Shown here piece after piece: positions 45,971-54,814 of a stretch of DNA of 64,000 nucleotides. Each line of letters starts with the position of its first letter. Within the stretch, counting starts at the first letter, position 1. The position numbers and the translations under genes were made by a program. The stretch comes from CAVUCH01 sp963763095 (GTDB lineage: Bacteria; Acidobacteriota; Vicinamibacteria; Vicinamibacterales; JAENWD01), in assembly GCA_963763095.1 (NCBI GenBank), contig CAVXNR010000018.1, positions 124,001 to 188,000 on the forward strand. The letters run 5' to 3'. The notes beneath the pieces were generated by a model. It was not told the DNA's origin. It searched no databases and saw only the letters and a list, made by a program, of their open reading frames with translations.

Positions 45971-48691
45971 TTGGTCGTCGCCGCTGTGGGCCTCTGGCTG
46001 ACGCTCGGAGCTGTGTCTGCGAGCGGCGAGACCGCGACCGAGCGCCTCGCGGTACTGCCACCGGCACGCCTGCTGATTGCCTTCCTCGCCGTTGCCGTCG
46101 TGCTCGCGCACGTCCTGCCGGCATCACCCGCACGACTGCGGCCGCTGTACATGGCGCTCCTGCCGTGGCTGCCATGGCTGCCGCTGCCCATTCCGGCAGG
46201 CTTTCTGCTTTGGAATGGGCCTCTCGCGTTCGCGGCGTGGATTCTCATCGGCTGCCTGCTGCTCGCCGGACCGGCGGGCGCCGCATGGACCCGCGTGCTC
46301 GAAACCGCACCTGCGAGGCAGCTTGCGCTGGCGATACTGCTGGCTGCGGCGTCGTACATGGCGGCGGCGTGGCGGATGGCCCCCGTGCTGCCGGATGGTG
46401 ACGAACCGCACTACGTGGTGATCACGCAGAGCCTGCTCTACGACCGTGACCTGAAGATAGAGAACAACCACCGCCGCGGCGACTACCGGGCGTACGTCGG
46501 CCGCGAGCTCAAGCCCGACTACCTGCGGCGAGGCCTTGACGGGGAGATCTACTCCATCCACGCACCTGGTCTGGCCGCTGTCGCGCTGCCAGCGTTTGCG
46601 ATTGCCGGGTATCCGGGCATCGTCGTGTTTCTCTCAATCGTTTCGGCCCTCGGCGCAGCGCTCGTCTGGCGCGCGGGGTGGCGCATCACCGGGAGCCCGG
46701 CCGCCGCCTGGGCGGGGTGGGCGGCCGTGGCGCTGAGCGCGCCATTCTATTTTCAGGCGTTCACGGTCTTCCCGGACGGGCTCGGAGCGGTGCTCGTGAT
46801 GACCGGTGTGTATGCGCTCGCCTTACCAGACAGGCCACGCGCGAGCCGGTGGCGCGCCGCATGGCACGGGGCCGCGCTGGCGCTGCTGCCGTGGCTGCAC
46901 ACGCGCTACGCGGTTCTTGCGGGGGCACTCGGCGTGCTGATCCTGTTTCGCCTGTGGCAGAACGCCGAGCCGGCGCCGTTGGACGGTATGCGAACGCGTC
47001 TCTGGAGATGTCTCGCGTTTCTGGTCATCCCGGCCCTCAGTGCCGCAGGTTGGCTGTGGTTTTTTTACGCCATCTACGGCGAGTTCAACCCCGCTGCTCC
47101 GTACGCCGGAAACACGCAGACCAGCCTCTCTCGCGCGCCTCGCGGGGTGTCTGGACTGCTCCTGGATCAGCAGTTCGGCCTGCTGCCCAACGCGCCTGTG
47201 TACCTGGTCGCGTTCAGCGGGATCGGCGCGTTGTGGCGGGCACACCGCCGGCTTGCGAGCGAGCTGCTGCTCGTCGCGGTGCCTTACGCGGTGGCGGTCG
47301 CCTGTTATCAAATGTGGTGGGGTGGGCACAGTTCGCCCGTACGGTTCATCGTCCCGGTCCTGCTCCCGTTCGGCCTCTCCGCCGCGGCGCACTGGGCGCG
47401 CAGCACATCGAGCGGGCGCGGCACGTTCAACGTGCTGCTCGGGGCCAGCGTCGCTCTCGCCCTCGCACTCACCTGGGTGGATCGAGGCGCGCTCGTGTAC
47501 AACTTTCGCGACGGATTCGCGCTCTGGATGGACCGCGCCGCACCGCTCGTCAACCTGCCGCGGGCGGTGCCGACGCTGTTCAGGAACACCGCCATTGTCA
47601 CTGCGATGCAGGCCGCGGTGTGGGCAGCGGCCGGCATCGTGTCATGGCTCGTTTGCCGTTCTCTCGCCGGCCCCGCAGCAGCCCGCGAGGACTCCGATGA
47701 GTCATGTGGGGCAGGGCTTCAGCCCTGCCATGGGTCCGATGAGTCATGTGGGGCAGGGCTTCAGCCCTGCCATGGGCGTGATCGCACAGACGGCAGCGGA
47801 GGCACCACGCACCTCTGGTTGGCGCTCGCGTGCACGCTGACGATCGGTGCGACGCTGGGGTGGCGTGTCGCCGGCGCGCGGTCGCTCGAGCGCGGCACCG
47901 GCCTGTCTGGTGTCGCGCGTGCGGCTGCCGTCCGCGGGACGGTGCTGCGACTTCCCGCCATGCGACACGAACCCGCAAGGGAGGCTTTTGCCGACGTGCC
48001 GGTGCCCTCTGCAGTCCGTCGTGACGCGCGCCCGCCCGAGGGCCTCCTGTTCGTCGGGCGCGACCTTCCGGCCGGCCGCTACAGGGTCGTCGCGCACGGG
48101 CACGCCGCGCTTTCCGGAACCATCGAGGCTACGGTCGGCCGTCGTGTCGCGCCCTTTCTCCGGACCGCGCTCGACAACACGCCGCCCGGCGCCACGCCGA
48201 TGCTGATCGATCTGCCCGTCGGCGCGCGGGTGCTGACCATCAGCGGCGACACTGCTGCGGCGCGTGGCATCCACGAGGTGGCGCTGCAGATTCAGGCGTT
48301 CAGCCCGGATCAGCCCCCGACATTCGCGCAACGCGTGGTGCGTTACGGAGACGTGCTGGTGTGGTTCCTCGACGAGGGTGCGTCGGCGGAGCCGGAAGGC
48401 TGGTGGGTGCTCGGCGGCGCGTCGGCGGCCGTGGTCGTCGATCGCACGTCGGGGAGCGCGCCCCAGGGGTTGCTGGTGCGGAACGGGGGCGCAAAGAACC
48501 GCGTCGCCCTGACGGCGGGCCGCTGGAGCATCACCCTCGATCTAGCACCGGGCGAAGAACGCCCCGTCGCCCCCCCGCGCCTCGGTCGTTTGCCCCTTCT
48601 GGTGACGAGCGAAGCTGGCTTTCGGCCCTCCGCGGTCGATAGCAAGAGCCGCGACGACCGGTTCCTGGGCGTGTGGCTTCAGCTTCGATGA
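45971..48691 (+). CDS. polytopic GT-C-like glycosyltransferase-family membrane protein
   Basis: 906 residues from a TTG at 45971; no ATG or GTG lies in this frame and the true start may be hidden by an indel near 45935. About 12 membrane helices in the first 620 residues. The first loop has L-P-D-G-D-E-P-H-Y-V-V-I-T-Q-S-L-L-Y-D, the acidic D-E motif of GT-C enzymes that use lipid-linked sugars, then R-D-Y-R-A and G-R. The C-terminal 250 residues form a beta-rich extracytoplasmic domain. Residues about 576-603 derive from a 42-bp tandem repeat. It likely glycosylates a surface polymer or protein. In 45779-45970 there is only a CTTCAG hairpin (45847-45864). Confidence 0.75.
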   Translation: MVVAAVGLWLTLGAVSASGETATERLAVLPPARLLIAFLAVAVVLAHVLPASPARLRPLYMALLPWLPWLPLPIPAGFLLWNGPLAFAAWILIGCLLLAGPAGAAWTRVLETAPARQLALAILLAAASYMAAAWRMAPVLPDGDEPHYVVITQSLLYDRDLKIENNHRRGDYRAYVGRELKPDYLRRGLDGEIYSIHAPGLAAVALPAFAIAGYPGIVVFLSIVSALGAALVWRAGWRITGSPAAAWAGWAAVALSAPFYFQAFTVFPDGLGAVLVMTGVYALALPDRPRASRWRAAWHGAALALLPWLHTRYAVLAGALGVLILFRLWQNAEPAPLDGMRTRLWRCLAFLVIPALSAAGWLWFFYAIYGEFNPAAPYAGNTQTSLSRAPRGVSGLLLDQQFGLLPNAPVYLVAFSGIGALWRAHRRLASELLLVAVPYAVAVACYQMWWGGHSSPVRFIVPVLLPFGLSAAAHWARSTSSGRGTFNVLLGASVALALALTWVDRGALVYNFRDGFALWMDRAAPLVNLPRAVPTLFRNTAIVTAMQAAVWAAAGIVSWLVCRSLAGPAAAREDSDESCGAGLQPCHGSDESCGAGLQPCHGRDRTDGSGGTTHLWLALACTLTIGATLGWRVAGARSLERGTGLSGVARAAAVRGTVLRLPAMRHEPAREAFADVPVPSAVRRDARPPEGLLFVGRDLPAGRYRVVAHGHAALSGTIEATVGRRVAPFLRTALDNTPPGATPMLIDLPVGARVLTISGDTAAARGIHEVALQIQAFSPDQPPTFAQRVVRYGDVLVWFLDEGASAEPEGWWVLGGASAAVVVDRTSGSAPQGLLVRNGGAKNRVALTAGRWSITLDLAPGEERPVAPPRLGRLPLLVTSEAGFRPSAVDSKSRDDRFLGVWLQLR
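47696..47779 (+). repeat. 42-bp in-frame tandem repeat with CTTCAG hairpins
   Basis: Two near-identical 42-bp copies (47696-47737, 47738-47779). Each contains GGCAGGGCTTCAGCCCTGCC, a hairpin of 9 bp with a TC loop. 42 bp equals 14 codons, so the reading frame is kept and encodes D-E-S-C-G-A-G-L-Q-P-C-H-G-S twice. Confidence 0.9.
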
Positions 48692-48710
48692 TAGCGGACA
48701 GAGGACCGCA

Positions 48711-49523
48711 TCAGAACCGGGCGACGCCGCCGAAGTAGAGGCCCTTCAGGTCCAGATCGCCCGAATCCTGCTCCACCGCATAGTCCAAGGACAACGCGCG
48801 ATACCCACCCTGGACGCCAAGGTTGTCGTTGAAGTTGAACTGGGCGTTCAAATCCACTTCCAGGTACTCGCCGGTGTCGTCCTGGATCGTCAGCTTCAGG
48901 CCGGTCACTTCGGCGCTCAGCGCCACATTTTTGGCGACAAACACGCGGCCGATGGCGCCGATGGTCGGAATCGGCACCTTGACATGGGTGAACTCCGCGA
49001 TCAGCGGCGCCTGCAGCTGCAGGTTCAGATCGGTGTACTTCCCTTCGAAGATCACGCCGAAGAAGCCACGCGATCGCGAGATGAAGTCGTACTCGATGCC
49101 GAATCGCCACGACTTCCACTCCAGCTCGGATGTGACGGGCAGCCCGATCGTGTACCGCTGGCCATTGAACACGATGCTGCGCGTGAGGATGGTATCGCCC
49201 TCGTACTTGATGGGCGTGACGCCGAAGCGAAACTTGAATTTGTGCGACGGACGCAGCACGACTTTGAAGTCCTGAAACGTTCTCGTGTCGAAGCCGAGGT
49301 CTGCCACCACGTCGATCCTGTCGCCGACGATGCCGAGCGACTCGCTCGAAATCAGGATCGTCCGGCTGGGGTGCCAGAGGGCGTACGAGAGCTCGACATG
49401 ATAGTCGTCGCCCGTCACTCCCGAAGACACGCCGGGCTGCGCGGGGCCGTACTGCGCGCTCGCGTCTCCGGCCGTCATCGCCAGCATGGTGGCGCCTGCC
49501 ACCCACACAAATAGCTTGCGCAT
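48711..49523 (-). CDS. outer-membrane beta-barrel protein of unknown function
   Basis: 270 residues. A signal peptide (R-K-L-F-V-W-V-A-G-A-T-M-L-A-M-T-A-G-D-A-S-A) is followed by alternating hydrophobic/polar strands over the whole length (Y-H-V-E-L-S-Y-A-L-W, F-K-F-R-F-G-V-T-P-I-K-Y, R-F-G-I-E-Y-D-F-I-S, F-G-V-I-F-E-G-K-Y) and a terminal aromatic (G-G-V-A-R-F), as needed for Bam-dependent insertion. It probably forms an 8- to 12-stranded barrel. No porin family is identified. It is convergent with the GT-C-like gene. Confidence 0.85.
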   Translation of the reverse strand: MRKLFVWVAGATMLAMTAGDASAQYGPAQPGVSSGVTGDDYHVELSYALWHPSRTILISSESLGIVGDRIDVVADLGFDTRTFQDFKVVLRPSHKFKFRFGVTPIKYEGDTILTRSIVFNGQRYTIGLPVTSELEWKSWRFGIEYDFISRSRGFFGVIFEGKYTDLNLQLQAPLIAEFTHVKVPIPTIGAIGRVFVAKNVALSAEVTGLKLTIQDDTGEYLEVDLNAQFNFNDNLGVQGGYRALSLDYAVEQDSGDLDLKGLYFGGVARF

Positions 49524-49666
49524 GATCCTCTTACGAATTCTGCCCCGGGGAACTGGATGACCGACAGCTCATCGCGTCTGGGTTCGCGGCTGTCTGCCTG
49601 CTGGGACGGACGGGAGCAGGATACCACAGTCGGATCGCCGGATCCGGTGGCCTATACTGAGCATTC

Positions 49667-51556
49667 ATGGCCCTCCGACCGCCGGGCGCGGGGCCCTGGC
49701 GCCGATTGTGGCCCTACCTCGCCCGCTACCGCCGCGCATTTGCGATCGGCTTCCTGTGCGTCGCCGCCGCCACGAGCCTGCAGCAGCTTTCGCCGTGGGT
49801 GCTGAAGCATGCCGTCGATGACCTCGCCGCCGGGGTGACGCGCGGCAAGCTGGCGTACTATGCGCTGCTGCTGTTCGGTCTCGCGATCATTGGCGGCGTC
49901 TTCCGCTACCTGATGCGCCGAATCGTGATCGGGGTGTCGCGGGACATCGAATACGACCTGCGCAACGACTTCTTCCGTCACCTCGAGCGCTTTCCGCTCT
50001 CGTTCTACCAGGCCAACCGCACGGGCGACCTGATGTCTCGCGCCACCAACGATCTGAACGCGGTGCGCATGATGATCGGCCCCTCGGTGATGTACTCGGC
50101 GTCGACGATCCTCACCTTCGTCATCGCCATCTCCATGATGCTGACGATCGACCCGTGGCTGACGCTCGTCGCGCTGGTGCCGCTGCCGTTCGTCTCCATC
50201 TCGGTGAAGGTGTTCGGAAGCGCGATCCACCGCCGCTTCGAGACCATCCAGGCCCAGCTCTCGGACATCAGCGCGGTGGTCCAGGAAGCGCTCTCGGGCG
50301 TGCGCGTGGTCCGGGCGTATGGCCAGGAGGCCTCTGAACTCGAGCGCTTCCGGCGTGCGAACGAAGAGTACGTGCGGCGCAACCGCGGCCTCATCCGGCT
50401 GCAGGGGCTGTTCTATCCGAGCATGACGCTCTTCCTCGGGATCGGTGCACTGCTGGTGCTGTGGCAAGGCAGCCGGGAGGTCATCCAGGGCCGGATCTCG
50501 GTCGGCGGCCTCGTGGCCTTCAATGCCTATCTCGTGATGCTCGCCTGGCCGATGATTGCATTCGGCTGGGTCACGAACATGATCCAGCGCGGTCTCGCGT
50601 CGTGGAAGCGGATGCTCCAGGTGTTGGATCAGCAACCCGCGATCCTGGACCCGGGCGCCGACCGTGTAGGCCCCGGACTTCAGCCCGCACAGGGCCGCGA
50701 GACCGCCCGCGACAACGATATCGGCGGGGCCCTGAGCAGGGGCGGTGACGATGTGGCGCCGGGACTTCAGTCCCGGCACACAGCGACGATTGCCGGCCGA
50801 ATCGAATTCCGCAACGTGACCTTCGGCTACAACGGCCGGCGCGTGCTCGACGGCATCTCCGCCGTCATCGAACCGGGCCAGACAGTCGCGCTCGTCGGCG
50901 CAACCGGGTCGGGCAAGTCCACGCTGATCAGCCTGCTTCCGCGGCTGCACGATCCCGAACCCGGGACTGTGTTCATCGACGGAACCGACGTGCGCGAGAT
51001 CCCGTTCCCGGTTCTCCGCGGCGCGATCGGCTTCGTCCCGCAGGAGCCGTTCCTGTTCTCCGACACGCTCGGCGACAACGTGGCGTTCTCACCAGTGGTC
51101 GCGTCGCTGCCGGTCGAGGATCGTGAGCGTGCCGTGCAGGAGGCCGCCGCCGTTTCTCGACTCGACAAGGACGTTGCCGACTTCCCGCAGGCGTATGGCA
51201 CGACGGTGGGTGAGCGGGGCATCACGTTGTCGGGCGGCCAGAAGCAGCGGACGGCGCTCGCGCGGGCCGTCGCGCTCGATCCGCGCATCCTGATCCTGGA
51301 CGATGCCCTGTCAGCGGTGGACACCTATACGGAAGAGGAGATCCTGTCGCGTCTCCGCGGCGTGATGAAGAAGCGCACCTCGATCATCGTCTCGCACCGG
51401 ATCTCCACGGTTCGCGAGGCGGATCAGATCCTCGTGCTCGAGAGCGGCCGCATCGCCGAGCGCGGCACGCACGACTCGCTCGTGTCCGCGGGAGGGCTCT
51501 ACGCGGAGTTGTATCGTCAGCAGTTGCTGGAAGAGGAGTTGGCGTCGCAGCAGTGA
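49667..51556 (+). CDS. ABC exporter half-transporter (MsbA/MdlB type)
   Basis: 629 residues: six-helix exporter domain (1-315), a linker, and an ATPase domain from about 375. The ATPase has Walker A V-G-A-T-G-S-G-K-S-T, Q-loop V-P-Q-E-P-F-L-F, signature L-S-G-G-Q-K-Q-R, Walker B I-L-I-L-D-D-A-L-S-A-V-D and a switch His. The Walker B catalytic residue is Asp (D-D) instead of the usual Glu, so hydrolysis at this site may be slow and a heterodimer with the next gene (canonical D-E) is likely. The linker holds repeat-derived residues (P-G-L-Q-P, P-G-L-Q-S). The second half-transporter follows 221 bp downstream. Confidence 0.92.
   Translation: MALRPPGAGPWRRLWPYLARYRRAFAIGFLCVAAATSLQQLSPWVLKHAVDDLAAGVTRGKLAYYALLLFGLAIIGGVFRYLMRRIVIGVSRDIEYDLRNDFFRHLERFPLSFYQANRTGDLMSRATNDLNAVRMMIGPSVMYSASTILTFVIAISMMLTIDPWLTLVALVPLPFVSISVKVFGSAIHRRFETIQAQLSDISAVVQEALSGVRVVRAYGQEASELERFRRANEEYVRRNRGLIRLQGLFYPSMTLFLGIGALLVLWQGSREVIQGRISVGGLVAFNAYLVMLAWPMIAFGWVTNMIQRGLASWKRMLQVLDQQPAILDPGADRVGPGLQPAQGRETARDNDIGGALSRGGDDVAPGLQSRHTATIAGRIEFRNVTFGYNGRRVLDGISAVIEPGQTVALVGATGSGKSTLISLLPRLHDPEPGTVFIDGTDVREIPFPVLRGAIGFVPQEPFLFSDTLGDNVAFSPVVASLPVEDRERAVQEAAAVSRLDKDVADFPQAYGTTVGERGITLSGGQKQRTALARAVALDPRILILDDALSAVDTYTEEEILSRLRGVMKKRTSIIVSHRISTVREADQILVLESGRIAERGTHDSLVSAGGLYAELYRQQLLEEELASQQ
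50661..50781 (+). repeat. two CTTCAG hairpin elements inside the ABC transporter linker
   Basis: GGACTTCAGCCC (around 50675-50686) and GCGCCGGGACTTCAGTCCCGGC (around 50756-50777) are hairpin units of the same kind as those at 45.8 and 47.7 kb. They lie within the reading frame between the membrane and ATPase domains and are translated. Confidence 0.75.
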
Positions 51557-51764
51557 AATGAAAAATGAACAATGAAAAATGAAAAATTTAGAATGAAGAA
51601 TGAGGAATCAATAGACAAACACGGATGACGAATGGCGAACGACGGAACACAGCAACACGGGTGAACGGCTGATCCCGAGTGCCGCGGCCGGGCCGGTGAA
51701 TGTAGTGCGTGGGCGTGCATTTCATTTTGCATTTTGCATTTTGCATTCTTCATTTTTCATTTTC
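51555..51764. repeat. inverted heptad-repeat pair, locus C
   Basis: Left arm 51555-51608 (AAATGAA, CAATGAA, GAATGAA, GAATGAG units) and right arm 51718-51764 (CATTTTG, CATTCTT, CATTTTT units) are inverted, with a spacer of about 110 bp. The AT-rich arms stand out from the GC-rich surroundings. The pair fills the gap between the two exporter genes. Confidence 0.88.
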
Positions 51765-51777
51765 GTCTCCCCCTCCC

Positions 51778-53562
51778 ATGTCGTCCTCTGACGAAGAAAT
51801 CCTCGGCAAGGCCTACGACGCCCGCCTGATGCGGCGGCTGCTGGAGTATTTGTGGCCCTACCGGTGGCAGGCCGGGCTGGCGCTGGCCGCCATCATCGGC
51901 AATTCGGTGCTGCAGCTGGTACCGCCATTTCTGATGAAGCGCGCGATCGATCAGCACATCGCCATCGGCCAGCTGGATGGCCTCGGGCTCATTGCCGCCC
52001 AGTACATGGCCGTGCTCCTCGGGTCGTTCGGGCTCGAGTACCTGCAGACGTGGCTGATGCAGATCACCGGGCAGCGCATCATGTACGACCTGCGGATGCA
52101 GATCTACGCGCGGCTGCAGCGGCTGGATCTCGCCTTCTACGACCGCAATCCGGTCGGCCGCCTCATGACCCGCGTGACGAGCGATGTGGACGTGCTGAAC
52201 GACTTGTTCACGGCCGGCGTCGTGGCCATTTTTGGCGACGTGTTCACCCTTGCCGGCATCATGATCGTGATGCTGCTGATGGACTGGCGGCTGGCCCTCA
52301 CCAGCTTCGCGGTGCTGCCGCTCATCGTCATCGTGACGCAGTGGTTCCGGCGGAACGTGCGCGAGAGCTACCGCACGGTGCGCATGTGGATTGCGCGGAT
52401 CAACGCGTTCCTGCAGGAGAACATCACGGGCATGTCGACGGTGCAGCTGTTCCGGCGCGAGGAGATGAACTACGCGCGCTTCGAGGGCATCAACGCGCAG
52501 CACCGGGACGCCAACATCGATTCGATCTTCTACTACGCGGTGTTCTACCCGGCCATCGAAATCATCGGCGCCATGGCAGCCTCCCTCATCATCTGGTATG
52601 GCGGCCTGCAGGTGATGGCGGGCACGCTGACGCTCGGGGCGCTGGTGGCGTTCCTGCAGTACTCCTCGCGGTTCTTCCGCCCGATCAGCGACATGTCGGA
52701 GAAGTTCAACGTGCTGCAGAGCGCCATGGCCTCGTCCGAGCGGATCTTCAAGCTGATCGACGAGCCGGAGCGCATCACGTCTCCCGCCACGCCGGTGCGG
52801 CGCGATCCCGCGCAATCACCGCACATCGTGTTCGATCACGTCTGGTTCGCCTACCACGGCGAGGACTACGTGCTGCGCGATGTGTCCTTCGAGGTGCTTC
52901 CCGGCGGACGTGTGGGGATCGTCGGGGCCACGGGATCCGGCAAGACCACGATCATCAATCTGCTGATGCGGTTCTACGACGTCAGCCGCGGACGTATCCT
53001 CGTGGACGGGACCGACATCCGCGAGCTCGCCCTCGAGGACGTGCGGGCGCTCTTCGGCCTCGTGCTTCAGGACGTCCACCTGTTCTCGGGCAGCATCGGC
53101 GCCAACATCCGGCTCGGTGAGGCGCGGCTCGCGGACGCGGACGTGGAACGTGCGGCCGCGGCCGTGCGAGCCGACCGCTTCATCGACCAGCTGCCCGCCG
53201 GCCTGGCAACGGTGCTCGGGGAACGCGGAGCGTCGCTGTCAGTGGGGCAGAAACAGCTGTTGTCGTTTGCGCGGGCGCTCGCCTTCGACCGCCCCGTGCT
53301 GGTGCTGGACGAGGCCACGTCCAGCGTCGACACGGAGACGGAAATCGTCATCCGGGAGGCACTCGAGGTACTGATGCGCGGGCGGACGACCGTCGCGATC
53401 GCGCACCGGCTCTCGACGATCCAGGACATGGACCGGATCCTGGTGCTGCACAAGGGCGTGCTGCGCGAGAGCGGCACGCACCAGGAGCTGCTGAGCCAGC
53501 GGGGCATCTACTTCACGCTGTACCAGCTGCAGTTTCGGGAGACGGCGACGAAGGCTTCATAG
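51778..53562 (+). CDS. ABC exporter half-transporter, partner of the upstream gene
   Basis: 594 residues from the ATG at 51778, directly after the heptad arm; longer in-frame starts lie inside the repeat and are rejected. A six-helix exporter domain (R-W-Q-A-G-L-A-L-A-A-I-I-G-N-S-V) includes R-N-P-V-G-R-L-M-T-R-V-T-S-D-V-D. The ATPase has V-G-A-T-G-S-G-K-T-T, signature L-S-V-G-Q-K-Q, and Walker B V-L-V-L-D-E-A-T-S-S-V-D with the catalytic Glu. The L-S-V-G-Q variant is common in this subfamily. Together with the upstream gene it fits a heterodimeric lipid or multidrug exporter with one degenerate site. Confidence 0.93.
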   Translation: MSSSDEEILGKAYDARLMRRLLEYLWPYRWQAGLALAAIIGNSVLQLVPPFLMKRAIDQHIAIGQLDGLGLIAAQYMAVLLGSFGLEYLQTWLMQITGQRIMYDLRMQIYARLQRLDLAFYDRNPVGRLMTRVTSDVDVLNDLFTAGVVAIFGDVFTLAGIMIVMLLMDWRLALTSFAVLPLIVIVTQWFRRNVRESYRTVRMWIARINAFLQENITGMSTVQLFRREEMNYARFEGINAQHRDANIDSIFYYAVFYPAIEIIGAMAASLIIWYGGLQVMAGTLTLGALVAFLQYSSRFFRPISDMSEKFNVLQSAMASSERIFKLIDEPERITSPATPVRRDPAQSPHIVFDHVWFAYHGEDYVLRDVSFEVLPGGRVGIVGATGSGKTTIINLLMRFYDVSRGRILVDGTDIRELALEDVRALFGLVLQDVHLFSGSIGANIRLGEARLADADVERAAAAVRADRFIDQLPAGLATVLGERGASLSVGQKQLLSFARALAFDRPVLVLDEATSSVDTETEIVIREALEVLMRGRTTVAIAHRLSTIQDMDRILVLHKGVLRESGTHQELLSQRGIYFTLYQLQFRETATKAS

Positions 53563-53569
53563 GCGCTGG

Positions 53570-53587
53570 GCGCCGAGCGCTCGGCGC
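53570..53587 (+). terminator. hairpin after the ABC exporter pair
   Basis: GCGCCGAGC and GCTCGGCGC form an 18-bp perfect palindrome starting 8 bp after the stop; a T-run is absent. Confidence 0.45.
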
Positions 53588-53602
53588 TGGGCCGGCGCGG
53601 CC

Positions 53603-53727
53603 GGGGCGCTTCGGCCCCCATACCGACACGCCCCAAACCGACACGTCACCGGCAGGTGTGGGCCCGGGGCCGAAGCGCCCAGGAGGCGGGTCAGCGACAA
53701 TCTGGATTCGGGGCCGAAGCGCTTCGG
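53603..53727. repeat. GC-rich inverted and direct repeats
   Basis: GGGGCGCTTCGGCCCC (53603-53618) is inverted at 53666-53680 (GGGGCCGAAGCGCCC), and the same word recurs directly at 53710-53722 within the palindrome CCGAAGCGCTTCGG. No gene lies in 53588-53781. Confidence 0.7.
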
Positions 53728-53781
53728 GCAACTCCTGTGTTTCCGGCACTTCCCTTGCTCGAACGTGCTGCGGAGGCATAC

Positions 53782-54201
53782 ATGAACATTCGTGCATTTG
53801 CGCTTGCGCTCGGGGTGGCGTTCGGCCTCGTCGGAATGGCCGGGTTCGTGCCCGGCATGACGCATTCGATTCACCCGGATGCTCCGCCCCTGGCGGTGAG
53901 CCAGGGGTACGGGCTCGTGCTGGGGCTGTTTCCAGTCAACATCCTGCACAACCTGGTGCACCTGCTGTTCGGGGTGCTCGGGCTCGCCGCGTACGCCGGG
54001 ACGTTTTCCGCGTTCAGCTACGCCCGGATCGTGGCAGTGTCGTATGGTCTGCTCACGGTCATGGGTCTGATCCCCGGGCTCAACACGACCTTTGGACTGG
54101 TCCCGATCTACGGAGCCGACGTCGCACTGCACGCGGTCATTGCCGCGGTGAGCGCCTATTTCGGGTTCGGCGTCCGGGCGAGCGATCCGGTCCGTTCGTA
54201 A
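53782..54201 (+). CDS. DUF4383-family four-helix membrane protein
   Basis: 139 residues; CGGAGG lies 5 nt before the ATG at 53782. Four predicted helices: F-A-L-A-L-G-V-A-F-G-L-V-G-M-A-G-F near the start; N-I-L-H-N-L-V-H-L-L-F-G-V-L-G-L, the family signature with paired His residues; A-V-S-Y-G-L-L-T-V-M-G-L; and H-A-V-I-A-A-V-S-A-Y-F-G. DUF4383 proteins are small inner-membrane proteins of unknown function. The gene stands alone. Confidence 0.85.
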   Translation: MNIRAFALALGVAFGLVGMAGFVPGMTHSIHPDAPPLAVSQGYGLVLGLFPVNILHNLVHLLFGVLGLAAYAGTFSAFSYARIVAVSYGLLTVMGLIPGLNTTFGLVPIYGADVALHAVIAAVSAYFGFGVRASDPVRS

Positions 54202-54226
54202 GTACCGGAACGAGCTCCGAATCTGA

Positions 54227-54814
54227 TTACGGGGACGAGCCGGGCGGGCTCACCGAGGGCGCGACGTCGGGGAGCGTCGCAGGGGGCACCTGCGGCACGT
54301 CAGGCACCCGCACCGGCGCGGTCGCTTCGCGCCGGCGGAACAGGCGGTCGATGATGCTGGGGGAGCTCGCCTGCGGGCTCCACCCCAATCGGAGCACGAC
54401 GATCGACACGTCGACGCGGCCGAACGCCAGCGCCTCGTGGCAGCTCCACATGTAGAGATCGAGGTGGCGGCCGTTCACCTTCGGTCCCGTGTCCATGATC
54501 GTGTAGACACCGTCGTTGCGCGCGCCCGGCGCGTCCACCTGGACGACCGATCCCACGGGCAGCAACGCGGGGTCGGCTGCCGCGATGCCCGATCGCACGT
54601 TCACGCCCGAGGCAGTCGTCGTCCCCTTGCAGTACGCGGTCGCGCCGAACGTCAGGCGCGTGCCTTGCGCCGGCAGCGCGCCCACCTCGGCAGCGGGGCC
54701 CAGCCGCAGGCCGAAGCGCGAGTCGAGGATCCGCGTTTCGTACAGGAACACGAAGGCGGTCACGACGACCACCGTCGCAACGGCTTTGCGCCAGAGAATC
54801 CTGGAGATCAGCAC
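54227..54814 (-). CDS. 3D-domain (MltA-like double-psi barrel) exported protein
   Basis: 195 residues. An N-terminal membrane anchor (A-V-A-T-V-V-V-V-T-A-F-V-F-L-Y) is followed by a 3D domain: F-G-A-T-A-Y-C-K-G-T-T-T-A-S-G, L-L-P-V-G-S-V-V-Q-V, D-G-V-Y-T-I-M-D-T-G, G-R-H-L-D-L-Y-M with the conserved Asp residues, and C-H-E-A-L-A-F-G-R. Related domains act in MltA lytic transglycosylases and resuscitation-promoting proteins. The C-terminal tail is Pro-rich. It overlaps the thiL stop by 7 bp. A role in peptidoglycan cleavage is inferred. Confidence 0.85.
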   Translation of the reverse strand: MLISRILWRKAVATVVVVTAFVFLYETRILDSRFGLRLGPAAEVGALPAQGTRLTFGATAYCKGTTTASGVNVRSGIAAADPALLPVGSVVQVDAPGARNDGVYTIMDTGPKVNGRHLDLYMWSCHEALAFGRVDVSIVVLRLGWSPQASSPSIIDRLFRRREATAPVRVPDVPQVPPATLPDVAPSVSPPGSSP

